Positions 13,416-24,874 of a DNA stretch of 64,000 bases are shown here, one piece after another. Source of the DNA: Corinectria fuckeliana (Eukaryota; Ascomycota; Sordariomycetes; Hypocreales; Nectriaceae). The position numbers were made by a program, and so were the translations under genes. Under the pieces are notes generated by a model, which searched no databases, was not told the DNA's origin, and was given only the letters and a program-made list of their open reading frames with translations. The stretch is taken from the NCBI GenBank assembly GCA_019137255.1, contig WPDH01000174.1, positions 62,001-126,000 of the forward strand, read 5' to 3'. Positions within the stretch are counted from its first letter, which is position 1. Each line of letters starts with the position of its first letter.

Positions 13416-13819
13416 GCTAGTACTAGTAGACGCATCGTTTTCTGAGAGTATTGAAAGAGGCTCTAGGTCCTGACTTAATTGTGCTTAGGCATGTAGGAAT
13501 ACTTGGTCGTTGACTTGTGGCGGGAGGCAGAGGGACTGGTCGTATAATTTTCTAGTATCATTCTTTTTTTGAAATGGTGTCATTAAACTGAACCAAAACG
13601 CCATTGAGGCCATTTAGTCACTGTCCATCGTGATCACCCTTTTGATGTCGTCTTGCCCCATATGATCTTCCGGTGTGTTATCAAGTAAGCTGCCGCCGCT
13701 TATGGTGCCACATTCCTCAATTCTCCAAGAACGACCGGGAATCCTTCTCACACCTGCTGTTATCCAATTCGTACGTATATCCCCGGATGCCCTTTCGTAA
13801 AAGAAATATACATCGTCTG
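13416..13819. other. 3' flanks of convergent genes
   Basis: Contains the 3' ends of the GH74 gene (plus) and the retropepsin-like gene (minus). A minus-strand frame, 13614-13913, overlaps the end of that gene in another frame; it might be an alternative C-terminus but no splice joining it in frame was found. Confidence 0.5.
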
Positions 13820-15227
13820 CTATCTTACTCGGCGACTGCGGCGTTGCGCAACCATGCCCAGAAACGGTTTGCCAAGTATCAACTCCTGTTGGCAGCGTTC
13901 GCTTACCTCGCATCGTATTGTAAAATGCCGAGTTATATGTCTGCTAAACCTCCATTCGAGTTCTACGTTTCCCATGCTCAACTCGGGGCGCCCTTCGCCC
14001 AAGTCTAATAACGCGAGCTCGTCACTTTGAGGGCGTTCGAGTTCTAACCCAAGCTTCAAAACCTGAGGGAGAGAGATGATGTTTCCCTCTAGGGCCTTGA
14101 CCACAAAGGCGGCAATGTCTATGATTTGGCCATTTGAAGACTTCACATACCCGCTTCTGACCTCAGTCAAGGAGGTCGTGTCGACTTTTAGAATTCTCCG
14201 AACCGGGTTTCCTCCACTGAGGTGCTCAGGTACGTGCTCTCTAGGAGTCCTCCGTAATGGTTCATAGACCGAAGGAGCTTGTCTTGAGACCCGGTGCCTC
14301 GAAGTGCTTCTGTGAGTTGATGGTGGTGCCGGATTGAGAACCTGAAAACAGAAGTTAGTATGAAGCCAACAGATGATAATTGGTGATATTTGGAGTGTGT
14401 AAATACCTCAGGTTGCCCACCTGGATCCTTAGGCGACTGGTTCGACAATTTGCTAGTCCTCGGGACCGCCCCAGTTCTAACAATACTCCTACCGAGATCG
14501 GTAAGGGCCTGGTGGCTTGGGATCAGGTAGTTGACAGACTCTGTGGAATTCAGGGTCTGGAAAGGAGTCCTGGAAATCCGCATAATTTGGCGCTCCAGGC
14601 TGTTGATGGTTTGTATTTGACTTCTAATGACAAGGTTCAGACGCTTCCTAGTCGGAAAATTAGCGCTGCATAAACAAGGTATTTCCCATCAACTTACCTA
14701 TCTGCCTTGAGCTCTTTGAAACCAGCTTTAGGGTCCAAAGACATGTTTTCCCATGTTAAGCTCTGGACTTCAAACGTAGCAGCCGATAAAATCAGATTCA
14801 GGCTCATCTTAACATGATCCATCTCAGGGAGCAATGTCTTGAATGAGCTCTTTTGATACACCCAAATGACCACCCCTACCACTGTATATCTGCTTTGCAT
14901 GTATGCCTTTACGCGCCGAGTAGCATCTTCGAGGTGCTGTTGAACATATTGTGCTTCCCTCGCTATGCTGTCGAGGACCTGCTGGCTAGATATGTAGCCC
15001 ACAACGGCCGAGTCCCTGTACTTCCTGCAATGCTCATTGAGGGAGACGCGGGCTATGCCAATGACTTGCGAGAAGCATACAGCTTGGGTTGCAAAGTGAT
15101 CAATTTCTCTCCTTGTGGATCCGGCACCTTGAGACACGTCGTCCAATGCCCGTGCAAATAAGCGGGCGCAGCGTGCAACTCGAACAAGGGTCTTAAAACT
15201 TGCCGTTAAACTTGAAAGGTCGGCCAT
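13820..15227 (-). CDS. Fungal N-terminal helical domain fused to a degenerate retropepsin-like domain
   Basis: Three exons on the minus strand: 15227-14698, 14647-14407, 14341-13820, with introns of 50 and 65 bases. All phases agree and give 430 residues. The N-terminal part (1-176, starting MADLSSLTASF) resembles the helical fungal N-terminal domain found ahead of NACHT/ankyrin and related signalling proteins. The middle (about 177-280) is polar and probably coiled or disordered. The C-terminal part (about 300-415) has the pattern of a clan AA aspartic-protease fold: GNIISLPQVLKLGLE after the expected active-site loop and ELILGKPFLG for the psi-loop. Where active enzymes have DTG or DSG, this protein reads FVVKALEGN, so the catalytic Asp is missing. 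It is probably a non-catalytic binding domain. Function is unknown. Confidence 0.65.
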
Positions 15228-16804
15228 ACTGAATTGGCAGTGTAGGGAATGAGTTTCGCAAGTCTCGCAAAGATCTTCGTTGAAGCAGTCACACAGGTAA
15301 CGCTCCGAGCCTGATCCTGACCTCAATTGGCGATCGCCGATCCGCCTCGGGCTTTGGCTGGGGTGCGGCAGTCTCAGTTTCTACGAGCTTCCATCTTGTG
15401 TACTCGGTGTGTCTCTTGAGCTTTCTATTCGCTGGCCGTGGCATCGCTTACGGTCGTGACCGAGGAATTACTGGGCGACATGCAGGCCTTTGCATACATT
15501 TTTCCGCTTTAGGGTCGAGGTAGCACTCAGGTTTTGAGGCCACCACTCATAAGGAAGGGCGAGCTTATGGGCTGACACGTATTCGCACGGAGTTTTGTTC
15601 CGTACACTCAGACTAATTGTATTAAAAGACAGTTCATTCCCATATCGCTCTTTGAGTCGTTGAAGGGCTACGCGTGGTGGCGTTTGACTGCCTGCGCCGT
15701 TGCACCTTGCCAAGATAGCCAAAATTGAATAATTATTTTGATTGTGATTGTAAAAGAGCGGGATCGAAGGGTTGGAAGAGGTTGAATTACTACTGGAGTC
15801 AGTACTCGGAGTGAATCAAGCATCCCTCCCTTTACATAACTGCGGTGAGGCGCCTTTATGTTCTGTCCCCACTTATCAGAGGTACTGATATTCGCACCCA
15901 ACTACATCGTAATTCAGGTATCCCACTCAGCGTAGCCGATCTTGCCGATGTAGGCTACATGCTCAATCCTTGATGATTGGGGCAATAAAGGGATAGCATA
16001 TTCGTCCCATTTCTTTTGTTCCACACGCGTATAAGCAGGTCCACTTGCCCGTGACCCATTCTTGGCCCTAACTACCTTGGGAAGCTGGCAAATGTTGCGC
16101 GTCGTCCCGCGCCAATGAGCTTTCAACTGCCGTCCCAGGCGTGATTCCAAGCATCCATTTGCCGTCCATGGATTGCACCGAGAGCTGTCCCGTGAAGCTC
16201 GTGCACTATTTAAACACTAGGCCGCGCTCCCGCAACTCAAAACCAACTTCCGCGAGCATGGAATCCGTCACAGCGGCTTCACCAAACAGTACGAGTCGAG
16301 CTGCTCGGCGCTGGCTCAGTACTGACTTAGTACTGGCTCAGTGCTGGCCGGGTGCTGGCCGGGTGCTGGCCTGGCAATCTGGCCTGCTATCACATGTGAC
16401 ACCTTCTAGGGCCAGGCGTGATTGGTCTTGGTTGAAGCTGCAGCGACGCATTCAGACACCCTTGTCACGGTGGCGGCCAATCATGAGGTTGCTCAGCCTG
16501 CGTATCAACGTATCAAAGACAGACGGAATGGCTGAACCATGCTACGTATGCACCAGGCAGGTGGCGCATTCAAGCCAACCAATATAACAAAGGCAAATGT
16601 CTTGCCCGCACTTTCGAGTTTTCCAGCCGAGACGAGTCCTGATTGTATTGGCCCTTCCTGTCTCATCTCCAGCGCGGCTGCAACCCCACCTTTGCAAGCA
16701 CGTGAGCGTGAGCGTGAGGAGAAGACCTTGCAACCAGAAGCTTCCCGCTTCCCGCCTCCCGCCTCCTGCCTCCGCGAACATTCATTCTCCGGCTTTACGC
16801 TCCA
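15228..16804. other. Intergenic, no supported gene
   Basis: About 1.6 kb between divergent genes. Minus-strand frames at 15468-16150 show no domain or splice-supported model. Contains an imperfect tandem repeat (16310-16375) and a TATTTAAA-like box at 16207-16214, about 590 bases from the next ATG. Confidence 0.55.
16310..16375. repeat. Imperfect tandem repeat of CTGG-rich units
   Basis: About six degenerate 10-12 base units of the forms CTGGCTCAGTA and CTGGCCGGGTG, running head to tail. Confidence 0.75.
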
Positions 16805-19800
16805 ATGAACAGCACATCCCGCATCCGCTCTGCCTCGCCCTTGCCCTCGCCCGCGGAAAGCATGGCCGACCCCGAGCCTCACGCCGCGGGCCAGCTCAAG
16901 GCATTCTCGGCCCGCGCCCTGCGGTTGCAGAAAGATTGCGAGGGCATCGAGTCGCCGTATCGGCTGTATCGAGAGAATGTGGCGGCTGTTCATGAGAAGA
17001 TCAAGGCCGATTCGGACACCCCGCAGCACAGCCAGAGCGCTCAAGAGTTAAAGGCCTCGACGAAGAAGAGGATCATGGGTTATTACAGGCGGCTGGGGTA
17101 CCTGCAGCTCGACCATTCCGCCACCATCCACAGCAAATACGAGGCCTACAAAGGGGCGTTGGACACGCACATTGAGACTCTCTGCGGCGATGTGTTGGAC
17201 ATATTCGATCTGCCACTGGTCACACCGTGGCTGCAGAGACGCGGGTTCGACATCGTTCGGCGAGAAGACAGGCCTGTTAGCTCCGCCTGTGACACTCTAG
17301 CGCAGTCAACGACGCATGAGAATGATGAGCCTACACAGTCGGCATCTCAACACACCGCTGAACAACTAGATGAACACTTTTCCGATACTAATTCGGAAGA
17401 GGACGACAATGTCAGTATGCCAGAGCTTGAACCCGCCAATCCACAAGACTCTGTCAACGCCGACATGAGAGACGCCGACAATACCGTACATCTAGGTATT
17501 CAGCTTCCCGATGCCAACCCGCCAAATCCTGGTACCGCCCACATGCCAGGCCCTAATAACACTGCACAGCCAATTGTTCAGTTTCCCCATGCCACTCCAG
17601 AAGAGGAGCCCGTCGACGCCAGTCGGCATACGTCATCTGGGACCTCTGTGAGTACTAAGCTACATGCTTAACGTTCACGAATCTTGAACCTTAGCTAACA
17701 TAACTAGAACAAAAGAAAGGAGATGGACACCCCAGGGTCCAAGCTCGAGAGAGCATCGAGACGCTTGAGGGTGGATCGAGAAGAAACTTCAAACTCCGAA
17801 AGAACCATCGAATTTAGGGATGTTTACCACGACGGGAATCCTAAAGTACCATACATAATCGTCCCCTTCAAACACGATTGGTACATTCTCAGATGCGATG
17901 AGCACAGTCATACCTTCAGGCTCAGGCCCTTTGAGGCGGCTGCAAGACACATCAATAGCAAGATTCACGGTAACATGCCAAAGGACCGCGACGTAATCAT
18001 TAAGAAGCTCGGCATCAGGGTGCTAAATTGCAATCCAACACTCGCCTCGAAGAATAACCATATGGCCAAAGATATGTTTGACCGAGGGTACCAACCCGTG
18101 TCATCAATCGCAACGGCTAGGAGGTCGAATGCTGCTCATCACGACGAGGAGGAGTACAAACCTTGTAGAAGTCAAGTGGCTGCAGGCCCAAGTACCAGTG
18201 GCCGGAGACCGCGAGGTGAGTTTGAAGGAATCATCGACCCGAAGCCCTGGGACCTTTACAATGGATACTATTCCATGGCAAAAGAGTGGCTAGCCGTACT
18301 CGTTCTCCCGTACCTCTATAGCGAGCAGGACAGGGAGGCTGGCGTGCTCTTCGTAATCGAGGAACTTGAGCTCACGGAATCATTACCTCCATGTTACAAA
18401 AGGAACGAGCAAGCCGGGACATGCTCGTGGCAGAGTGGTTTCGAAGACGGCGGGCCCAATGTCCGGGAGCGTCAGTTTCCTGTCATGTACTTTGACGGCC
18501 TGCCCTTATCTAGGAGCTCTGTCGGCTGGTTGGCTGCCGGCGACCTGAAGCTGGTGGATACGACTGACCCTAGCTTCCGCATGGTTCCTTCATACAAGCT
18601 TGTCCTGGAGTTCTTGCAGGATGGCAAAGATCTGGGACTCGATGACTTGGGTCTTGGGAGCAAAGACAAGGGGCTCGATGACTCGGGTCTTAGGAGCAAA
18701 GACAAGGGGCTCGATGACTCGGGTCTTAGGAGCAAAGAGCCGATGTCAAACAGGCATGGCTCTGTAAATATTGGCGTGGTCGAGGTTGCAGACGGCGACG
18801 TGATCGAAGTGGCAAACAGCGGCTTGGTCGAGGTTGCAAACGGCGACGTGATCGAAGTGGCAAACGGCGACGTGATCGAAGTGGCAAACAGCGACGTGAT
18901 CGAAGTGGCAGACCTACAGCCTAAGCAAGGACAGCGTGAGCAGGCAGCCACTCAACCAGACAACCGGGAATCAGCAGACGGACCCTTCATTAATGGATTG
19001 ACTCCTACTCACAACGTGTTTTCATCTTCTACTCCGCAAGATTCCTCTGACGACCTGGGCAACTCATCGGATAGACTGAGTTCGATTAGTTGGCCGGATT
19101 TGTCTGAAGAGTCTCGTTCATCTAAGGGGCCGCGTTCACCTTTAGATGAACCCAACCCCAGGAGAGAAGACGAGCACCGACACCGCCACCATATGGGCAC
19201 TGACGTCGACATCAGCGGCGACCCTAGTAATAATGCCGGTCGGGCAAGTTCTAGGGCGCCTTTGGAACCTCCTCAAACCTCGGCGAAGCCCGGCACGGTT
19301 GCCTCTCCCAGGGACCCCTCGTTTAGACGAGCAAGCTTTGCCCCGGTTCAGAGCGAGTACACACCACCTCCGGCACCATTGGATGACTCCAAGCCAGTGA
19401 AACTGGACAAGGACCGAGATGGCTACCACATGGGTATCAGCGGTGACCCCGGTCTAACAACTTCACAGGTGCCAACGGATGTTCCTGGGTCCTCTACCAT
19501 GCCCTTTGAAATTGATAGCGACTCAAGCCGAGCAAACTCAGAGGAACCCATGGAAACTTTCACTGAGCTCGACGCGCCCATTGCACGGCCAACTTCCTCA
19601 CCTGCGGCGGTGGGATCTGATCTAGACCAGAACAAGGCTACGACTGCTGAGCTCGACGACGCGTTGGTCGGCGTCTCAGTAGACACGCTTGTGCTGGAAC
19701 ATTTGTGTCCTGAAGGAGAAGGACCCAAGCTGAAGTTCGATTACCTCTTGAGTATGATTTCCAGCAACGGAAGGGAGGAAGAAGAAAACCCGTTGCCTAG

Positions 19801-21199
19801 TCCTATATCGACAGAGTCTCAGGTAGCCGGCCAACACGGACAGACCTTTCGACGTCCAGAGGTCGAGGACGTATCCAGTGCAGAACAAGCAGCCAGCGAA
19901 CCCATGGATACTGCCCAACCAATCGACGATAACGCAAGCGCGAATGAGCCCGGCGAAACGAGCAGATATTCACCCCAGGTTGACACCCAACAGGACGATC
20001 ACCATGAGGTCTGCTCTCCAGAAACGACCATGCCTGGCTACCATGACTACCTAGAAAAAACAAGAAGACACCATTCAGAGGCCTCGCCTCTGGATACATC
20101 AGACATCGCCCTCCCCACTCCGCAGGAGCTCGACAGCTCAGGTCCAGCCACATGCCAACCCCCGCCTCTTTATGCGAAACCGCCAAACGCCCATGTACTG
20201 CCACCCTTATCAGAGCTTTCACTGCCATCGGCTACCAATGCCCAGCCAAGCACCATACAGTCTCCGCGGCCACAACATATCAACCCCCCATCTGACGTGG
20301 CTCAGTCTCAACGGACACATCCTGCCCCTTCGCCTAGTATACCCGTACTCCAGTCTACGCGGCCAGAAAGCATCAGCTTCCAGTCAGACTTGGCCCAGGC
20401 TCAGTGGATAGAACCTGCCCCTGAGCATGGAATATCTTACCCTCAGTCTCCGCGGCCACAAAATACCAATATCCTGCCGGACTCGGCCCAGTCTCCGTGG
20501 CCACAGCCTGCCAATTCCCAACCAAGCGCCACTCGGTCTGCACAACCACAATATATCAACGGCCCGTCGGATTTTGCCCAGCCTCAGGGGCCACGGCCTG
20601 CCAATGCCCAGCCAAGCGACACTCAGTCCCCGCGGTCACAGCATATCAACAACCGGTCAGGCTTCACCCAGTCTCAGTGGACACAACATGCCCCCTTGCC
20701 TAGTATGACCTGCCCCCAGCCTCCGCCACCACAGCAACCTAACGTCCCGCCGGACTTGTCCCAGCATCAGCGGTCTGCCGATCTATCGTCAGGCTTCACC
20801 CAATCATCTCGACCACAAGCTGCCGACATCCCGCCATCTTCCACGCGGCCTCCTTGGCCATCTCACAATATGCCACCGAGCTTTCCTCAACATTTGCATC
20901 CACAACCCATCCCCCTACCTGCTCCGATGTATCTCGACCAGCAACAAGCTCTGCGCAATGAGACGGGCCCCCCTTCCGGCGCAGAAGTTCCCCGTGTGTC
21001 CGCGTCAGGTTGGCATGCATGGAATCATCCTCAGGCACAGCGGGAACACCCCCAGACACAGCCAGAATATCCCCAGCAACAGAGTTCGGCAGCTCGCCCT
21101 AGGCAGTATGATCGTGTCTGTATTTATTGCATAGGAAGATTTTTTCAAGAGCGGGAGTACTTGGGACATCTTGAAGCTTGCAAGTCTAGGTGCCACTAG
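16805..21199 (+). CDS. Very long disordered protein with internal tandem repeats and a C-terminal C2HC finger
   Basis: Two exons, 16805-17647 and 17708-21199 (60-base intron in phase 0), 1444 residues; Met20 (16862) is an alternative start. Residues 28-160 are helical. Residues about 320-385 contain a conserved fungal segment with Cys344, His347, His362 and His368, suggesting a zinc-finger-like fold. Residues about 455-580 (GIIDPKPWDLYNGYY, KEWLAVLVLP, EDGGP, FPVMYFDGL) match a recurrent uncharacterised fungal domain, possibly chromatin-related by its reader-like pattern (inference). Two perfect tandem repeats follow (589-626 and 638-683), then a Ser/Pro/Gln-rich region with a roughly 28-residue periodicity (about 1118-1345). 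The C-terminus has Cys1419-x2-Cys1422-x12-His1435-x3-Cys1439. No enzyme domain is seen. Likely nuclear; function unknown. Confidence 0.75.
18630..18743 (+). repeat. 36-bp coding tandem repeat (three units)
   Basis: Three near-identical 36-base units encoding GLDDSGLRSKDK-type 12-mers within the long disordered protein. The near-identity of the last two units implies recent expansion. Confidence 0.9.
18778..18912 (+). repeat. 24-bp coding tandem repeat (about 5.5 units)
   Basis: Repeats of a 24-base unit encoding GDVIEVAN and variants (SGLVEVAN, SDVIEVAD). The frame is preserved because the unit is a multiple of three. Confidence 0.9.
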
Positions 21200-21408
21200 A
21201 CCTACTTATATCAAATCACTGCTTCTTAAGTTTGGATTTATTTAGTGCATTTTGCTGTTCGTTGTTGCTCGTCGTAGCATGGATCAGTGTCGGCGTTTCA
21301 GCGCTGGAAGTTTAAATGGGTAAATAGTCGTGGATGTCCAGTCACAAAGTTGCTATCAAGCTGGTTGAGACGGCCACTAATGCTGGAGTATTTTTCATAG
21401 TATCATGT

Positions 21409-23265
21409 CTATTGCTTTGGGGCTGTCCCGCGTTTCAACCTATCAATCAAACCGGCCAATTTCGCCTTAAGAGCCGAGCTCGCTCCCTCATTTGCTCCGA
21501 CAAACCTCCTGACCAAGATATTGTACAAGCCCCCAAAGGCCAGGGCAATCGCCGTCGACGTGAAGATGATGACGTTGTACGGCATGCTGAAGTCGGGCGT
21601 CGGCAGGTACAGCAGCAAGGTGGTGGTGCGGAGGTTCATCTTCTTGGGCTCCAGCGTGGTGATGACGGCGGCGGCCACGTCGAAGCCGCGGTTGGCGTCG
21701 GGCGGGTACTCGGTGTACCGCAGGATGGCCTTCTCGAAGTCGTAGGTGAGGAAGACGGTGCAGTGCGGCGGGATGCGCATCAGCAGCTCCAGCTGGGTGC
21801 CGCGCGAGCGGTCCAGCGCGGGGCGGTAGTAGATCTCCTTGACGAGGTCGGTCGAGTTGTCGTCGGCCGACGTCGAGCTGGAGATGCGGGCGGACAGCGT
21901 GTGCAGGTAGACGCGCATGAACCACGGCAGCGACTCCATGTAGACGAACTCGACGTGGCCGTCGCTTGGGTTGCTGAGGATGGCCTGCACGCCGCCGTGC
22001 TGCTGGCCGTGGCCCGTGAAGCTGCGCTCGGCGTAGAGCAGCGGCGTGTCGGGCGCCGCGAGGATTTCCGCCTTGCCGTCCTGGGGCTCCGGCTTGGTCA
22101 GCACGAGGTGGAAGTCGGCCTCGGGCTCGAGGTCCAGGTAGTAGCACCGCGAGCTACCGTCGGCGGCCTTGACCTCGCGGGCGCCCTGGCTCGAGAAGAT
22201 GTCGCGCGAGTCCGGTACCTGCACGCACACGGGGGGGACGGCCGGGTCGGTCAGCGGACACGTGCCCTTCATGGGGCGGCCGAAGATCTGCGAGAGGGTC
22301 CAATCTTGGCCTTCGAGGTGGTCGGCCGGGAAGCAAACGTCTTGCGAGTGGTAGGGCTTGGAGGTGTCGCAGAGGAGATCATGGCCGGGCGGAGGTCTCG
22401 GGATGGGGTTGTCTGGGTAAACGTCAGCCACTTGGGTATAATGCAGAAGGGGCCGAGACTAGATGCTACCTCGGGGTCTTTTGGAGCGGTTCACGTCAAG
22501 AACCATGTCGACGGTCTGCTCCATCTCGAGAACGCAATGGCCGTCTGCGTTGCACCTTGGGCGCACGTCGATGGCCATGCTCTGGTACGAGGCGTCAAAC
22601 AGCTTGTGGCCGTCTAGCAGGCTGGCAATGCCGGCCTTGCCCTTGCACGGCAGGAGCTTCAAGAAGGGGGTTAGATTCTCCGTGCAGACGACCTCGTGGG
22701 GCAAGACTCCGTGGAGCAGCCGCGCGTTGGCGAGGGTGGTGTTTCGGTGGTCGCCGTCGGGCTGGAACGACATGACGGGGCGGATCGTCCTGGTCTCGTC
22801 GATGAAGTTCAGACTGGCGCAGAACAAGCCCGACAGCGCGTTGGTGAGCGTCAGCCACTTCTCGTCGGCCTCGTCGTCCGTCTCGGCGTCCAGCCACGCC
22901 CACAGCTCGACGCCGGTGCCGCCCTCGCGGGTGCCATCCCACGGGCGCGCGCCCCAGCGCTCGGCGTCCCAGCGGCCGAGGGTGAAGCGCAGGTGCAGCT
23001 CGCGGGTGCCGGCGTACTGCAGGATCTGGCCGAGGGAGCGCGGGAACAGGCGGAAGTTGTGGGCCTCGAAGTCGGCGACCGAGGTGCTGGCGCGGAAGTT
23101 GAAGCTGGCGAGCAGGGCGGAAAGGGGCAGCGGGCGGAGGGTGAGTTGTTCGTGGTAATCGGAGTCGGAGTCGGAGGCGGAGGCGGAGGCGGAGGCGGAG
23201 GCGGAGACGGAAGAGGCGGCGAGTTGGCCAATGGCCAGAAGGAGGTACGCCAGGAATCGGCGCAT
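21409..23265 (-). CDS. GPI16: GPI transamidase subunit Gpi16 / PIG-T
   Basis: Two exons on the minus strand, 23265-22470 and 22412-21409, with a 57-base intron; 599 residues, the usual length. Gpi16 is the large luminal subunit of the ER GPI-transamidase complex, which attaches GPI anchors to proteins. A signal peptide at 1-20 is followed by a Ser/Ala/Asp dipeptide tract encoded by a GC-rich simple repeat. Family motifs include HEQLTLRPLPLSALLASFNF, HNFRLFPRSLGQIL, ELHLRFTLGRWD, GTGVELWAWLD, LTNALSGLFCASLNFID and LHGVLPHEVVCTENLTPF. Near the C-terminus is one membrane helix, in MPYNVIIFTSTAIALAFGGL, followed by a basic cytosolic tail. It is divergent from LUC7. Confidence 0.96.
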
Positions 23266-23553
23266 TATGGAGGGTTTCGGGCTGGGAGGTGGTTGCGAGA
23301 TCCAGCTGGATTTCACATCGTCTCACCGAGGCCTGGGCGGAACGAAGGGCGTCTTGCGGGAGCTACCTAGCACTACCTGTCTACAGTGGGGGCAGGGCCA
23401 GCATCGCGAACGTGGAGCGCGCAGTTCGGGGCGGTGGGAAGCGGCAGAAATAGATCCCAACCCATGCTTTGCGACAGTACAACCGCCGGGAGCACATATT
23501 GCATCTTGAAAGCCACGCCTCATCCTCGCACGTTTCTTTCGCCCTCACGCACC
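23266..23553. promoter_or_regulatory. Shared divergent promoter of GPI16 and LUC7
   Basis: Only 288 bases separate the two start codons, so both core promoters and 5' leaders must lie here. No clear TATA box is seen, as is usual for housekeeping genes. Confidence 0.6.
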
Positions 23554-24467
23554 ATGGCCGCGGAACAGAGAAAGCTGCTCGAGCAGCTCATGGGCGCGTC
23601 GGCGTCGACCCGCGCCGCGCAGCTCTCCATGACGGACCCCAAGGTCTGCCGGTCCTACCTCGCCGGCACCTGTCCGCACGACCTCTTCACCAACACCAAG
23701 CAGGACCTCGGCCCTTGCCCCAAGGTGCACTCCGAGGGCATCAAGACCGAGTACGAGGCGCTGTCCGACCGCGAGCGCCAGAAGTACGGCTTTGAGTACG
23801 ACTACATGCGCGACCTGCAGAAGTACATCGACGAGTGCAACCGCCGCATCGAGGCGGCGCAGCGGAGGCTGGAGAAGACGCCCGACGAGATCCGCCAGAC
23901 CAACGTCTTGGTAAGAAACGGCCTTGGACCACTTCCCCGTCTATTTTCCCGTCTTGGTCTTGCTCTCTTTTGGTCTCCCGGCAACTAACGCTGCACCAGC
24001 TCAAGGGCATCTCCGAGCTCGGCTCGTCCATCAGCAACGGCCTCCTCGAAGTCGAGATCCTCGGCTCCATGGACGAAGTCTCGCGCGCGCAGGACGAGCT
24101 CTTCCGCGTGCGCCAGGCCACGCAGGCCAAGCTCGACCGCGAGAAGGAGCTCAAGGCGCTCTCCGACACGTCGGGTCCCTCGGGCCACCAGAAGCTGCAG
24201 GTCTGTGACGTCTGCGGCGCCTACCTCAGCCGCCTCGACAACGACCGCCGCCTCGCCGACCACTTCTACGGCAAGATGCACCTGGGCTACGCGCAGATGC
24301 GCAAGACGTACGAGGCCTTCCCCAAGGATATGAAGGGCCGCTCGCGCCCGGCCATGGACGACGACGGCTCGGGCATGGGGGGGCCGAGGGGCCCGAGGGG
24401 ACAGGGAGGGTACAGGAGAGGCGGCGGCGGAGGCGGAGGCGGCAGGGGATACCGCGGTGGATGGTAA
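23554..24467 (+). CDS. LUC7: U1 snRNP-associated splicing factor Luc7
   Basis: Two exons, 23554-23910 and 24000-24467 (89-base intron), 274 residues. Luc7 binds U1 snRNP and helps select 5' splice sites in the nucleus. The N-terminus MAAEQRKLLEQLMG is the family's conserved helix. The first zinc finger is CCCH-type (VCRSYLAGTCPHDLF, then GPCPKVHS) and the second is C2H2-type (VCDVCGAYLSRLDND, HFYGKMHLGY). A coiled segment about 75-165 links them, and the C-terminus is an RGG/Gly-rich tail. Length and domain order match yeast and human LUC7-like proteins. Confidence 0.97.
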
Positions 24468-24874
24468 TGAAGGCTCTTTACTGCGTGAAGTGAGGCTTGC
24501 AAAGGAGAAAAAAAGCATCTTGTCTAGTTCCGTATCGGCATTTTGGGGGCGTTTGGGAGCTTATTGTACAAGAAACCAGGGCAATTTGGGCACGGTGGTA
24601 TTGGGAATTCTAAGTATCGGGGGAAATACCCTTTTTTGATTGACAAGAAGACGGATCACAGAGGCCGAGAAGTAGAAACGATGCTAAGCTTAGCAATTTC
24701 GCTTTGGGTTTTACTCTCTATGCTATGCAGGCCTAGTCCAATTTTTTCTACCCGTATGCTTCATCTCTCCCCTGATCTGCTAGTGTGCATCGCCATTACT
24801 TCCCCTCTCTTGCGCTCGCTGAGCCAGTTCCCAAACTTGATGCTTGCAGTCCTTTTTCTGAAGCACTCACGAGA
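24468..24874. other. Convergent 3' flanks
   Basis: About 400 bases between the stops of LUC7 and the minus-strand RGG gene. No gene is supported here. Confidence 0.6.

Noticed and set aside
21334..22617. 427-residue plus-strand open frame
   Set aside because: Antisense to GPI16. It is Gly/Val/Arg-rich, the usual shadow of GC3-rich coding sequence, while the minus strand gives clear family motifs.
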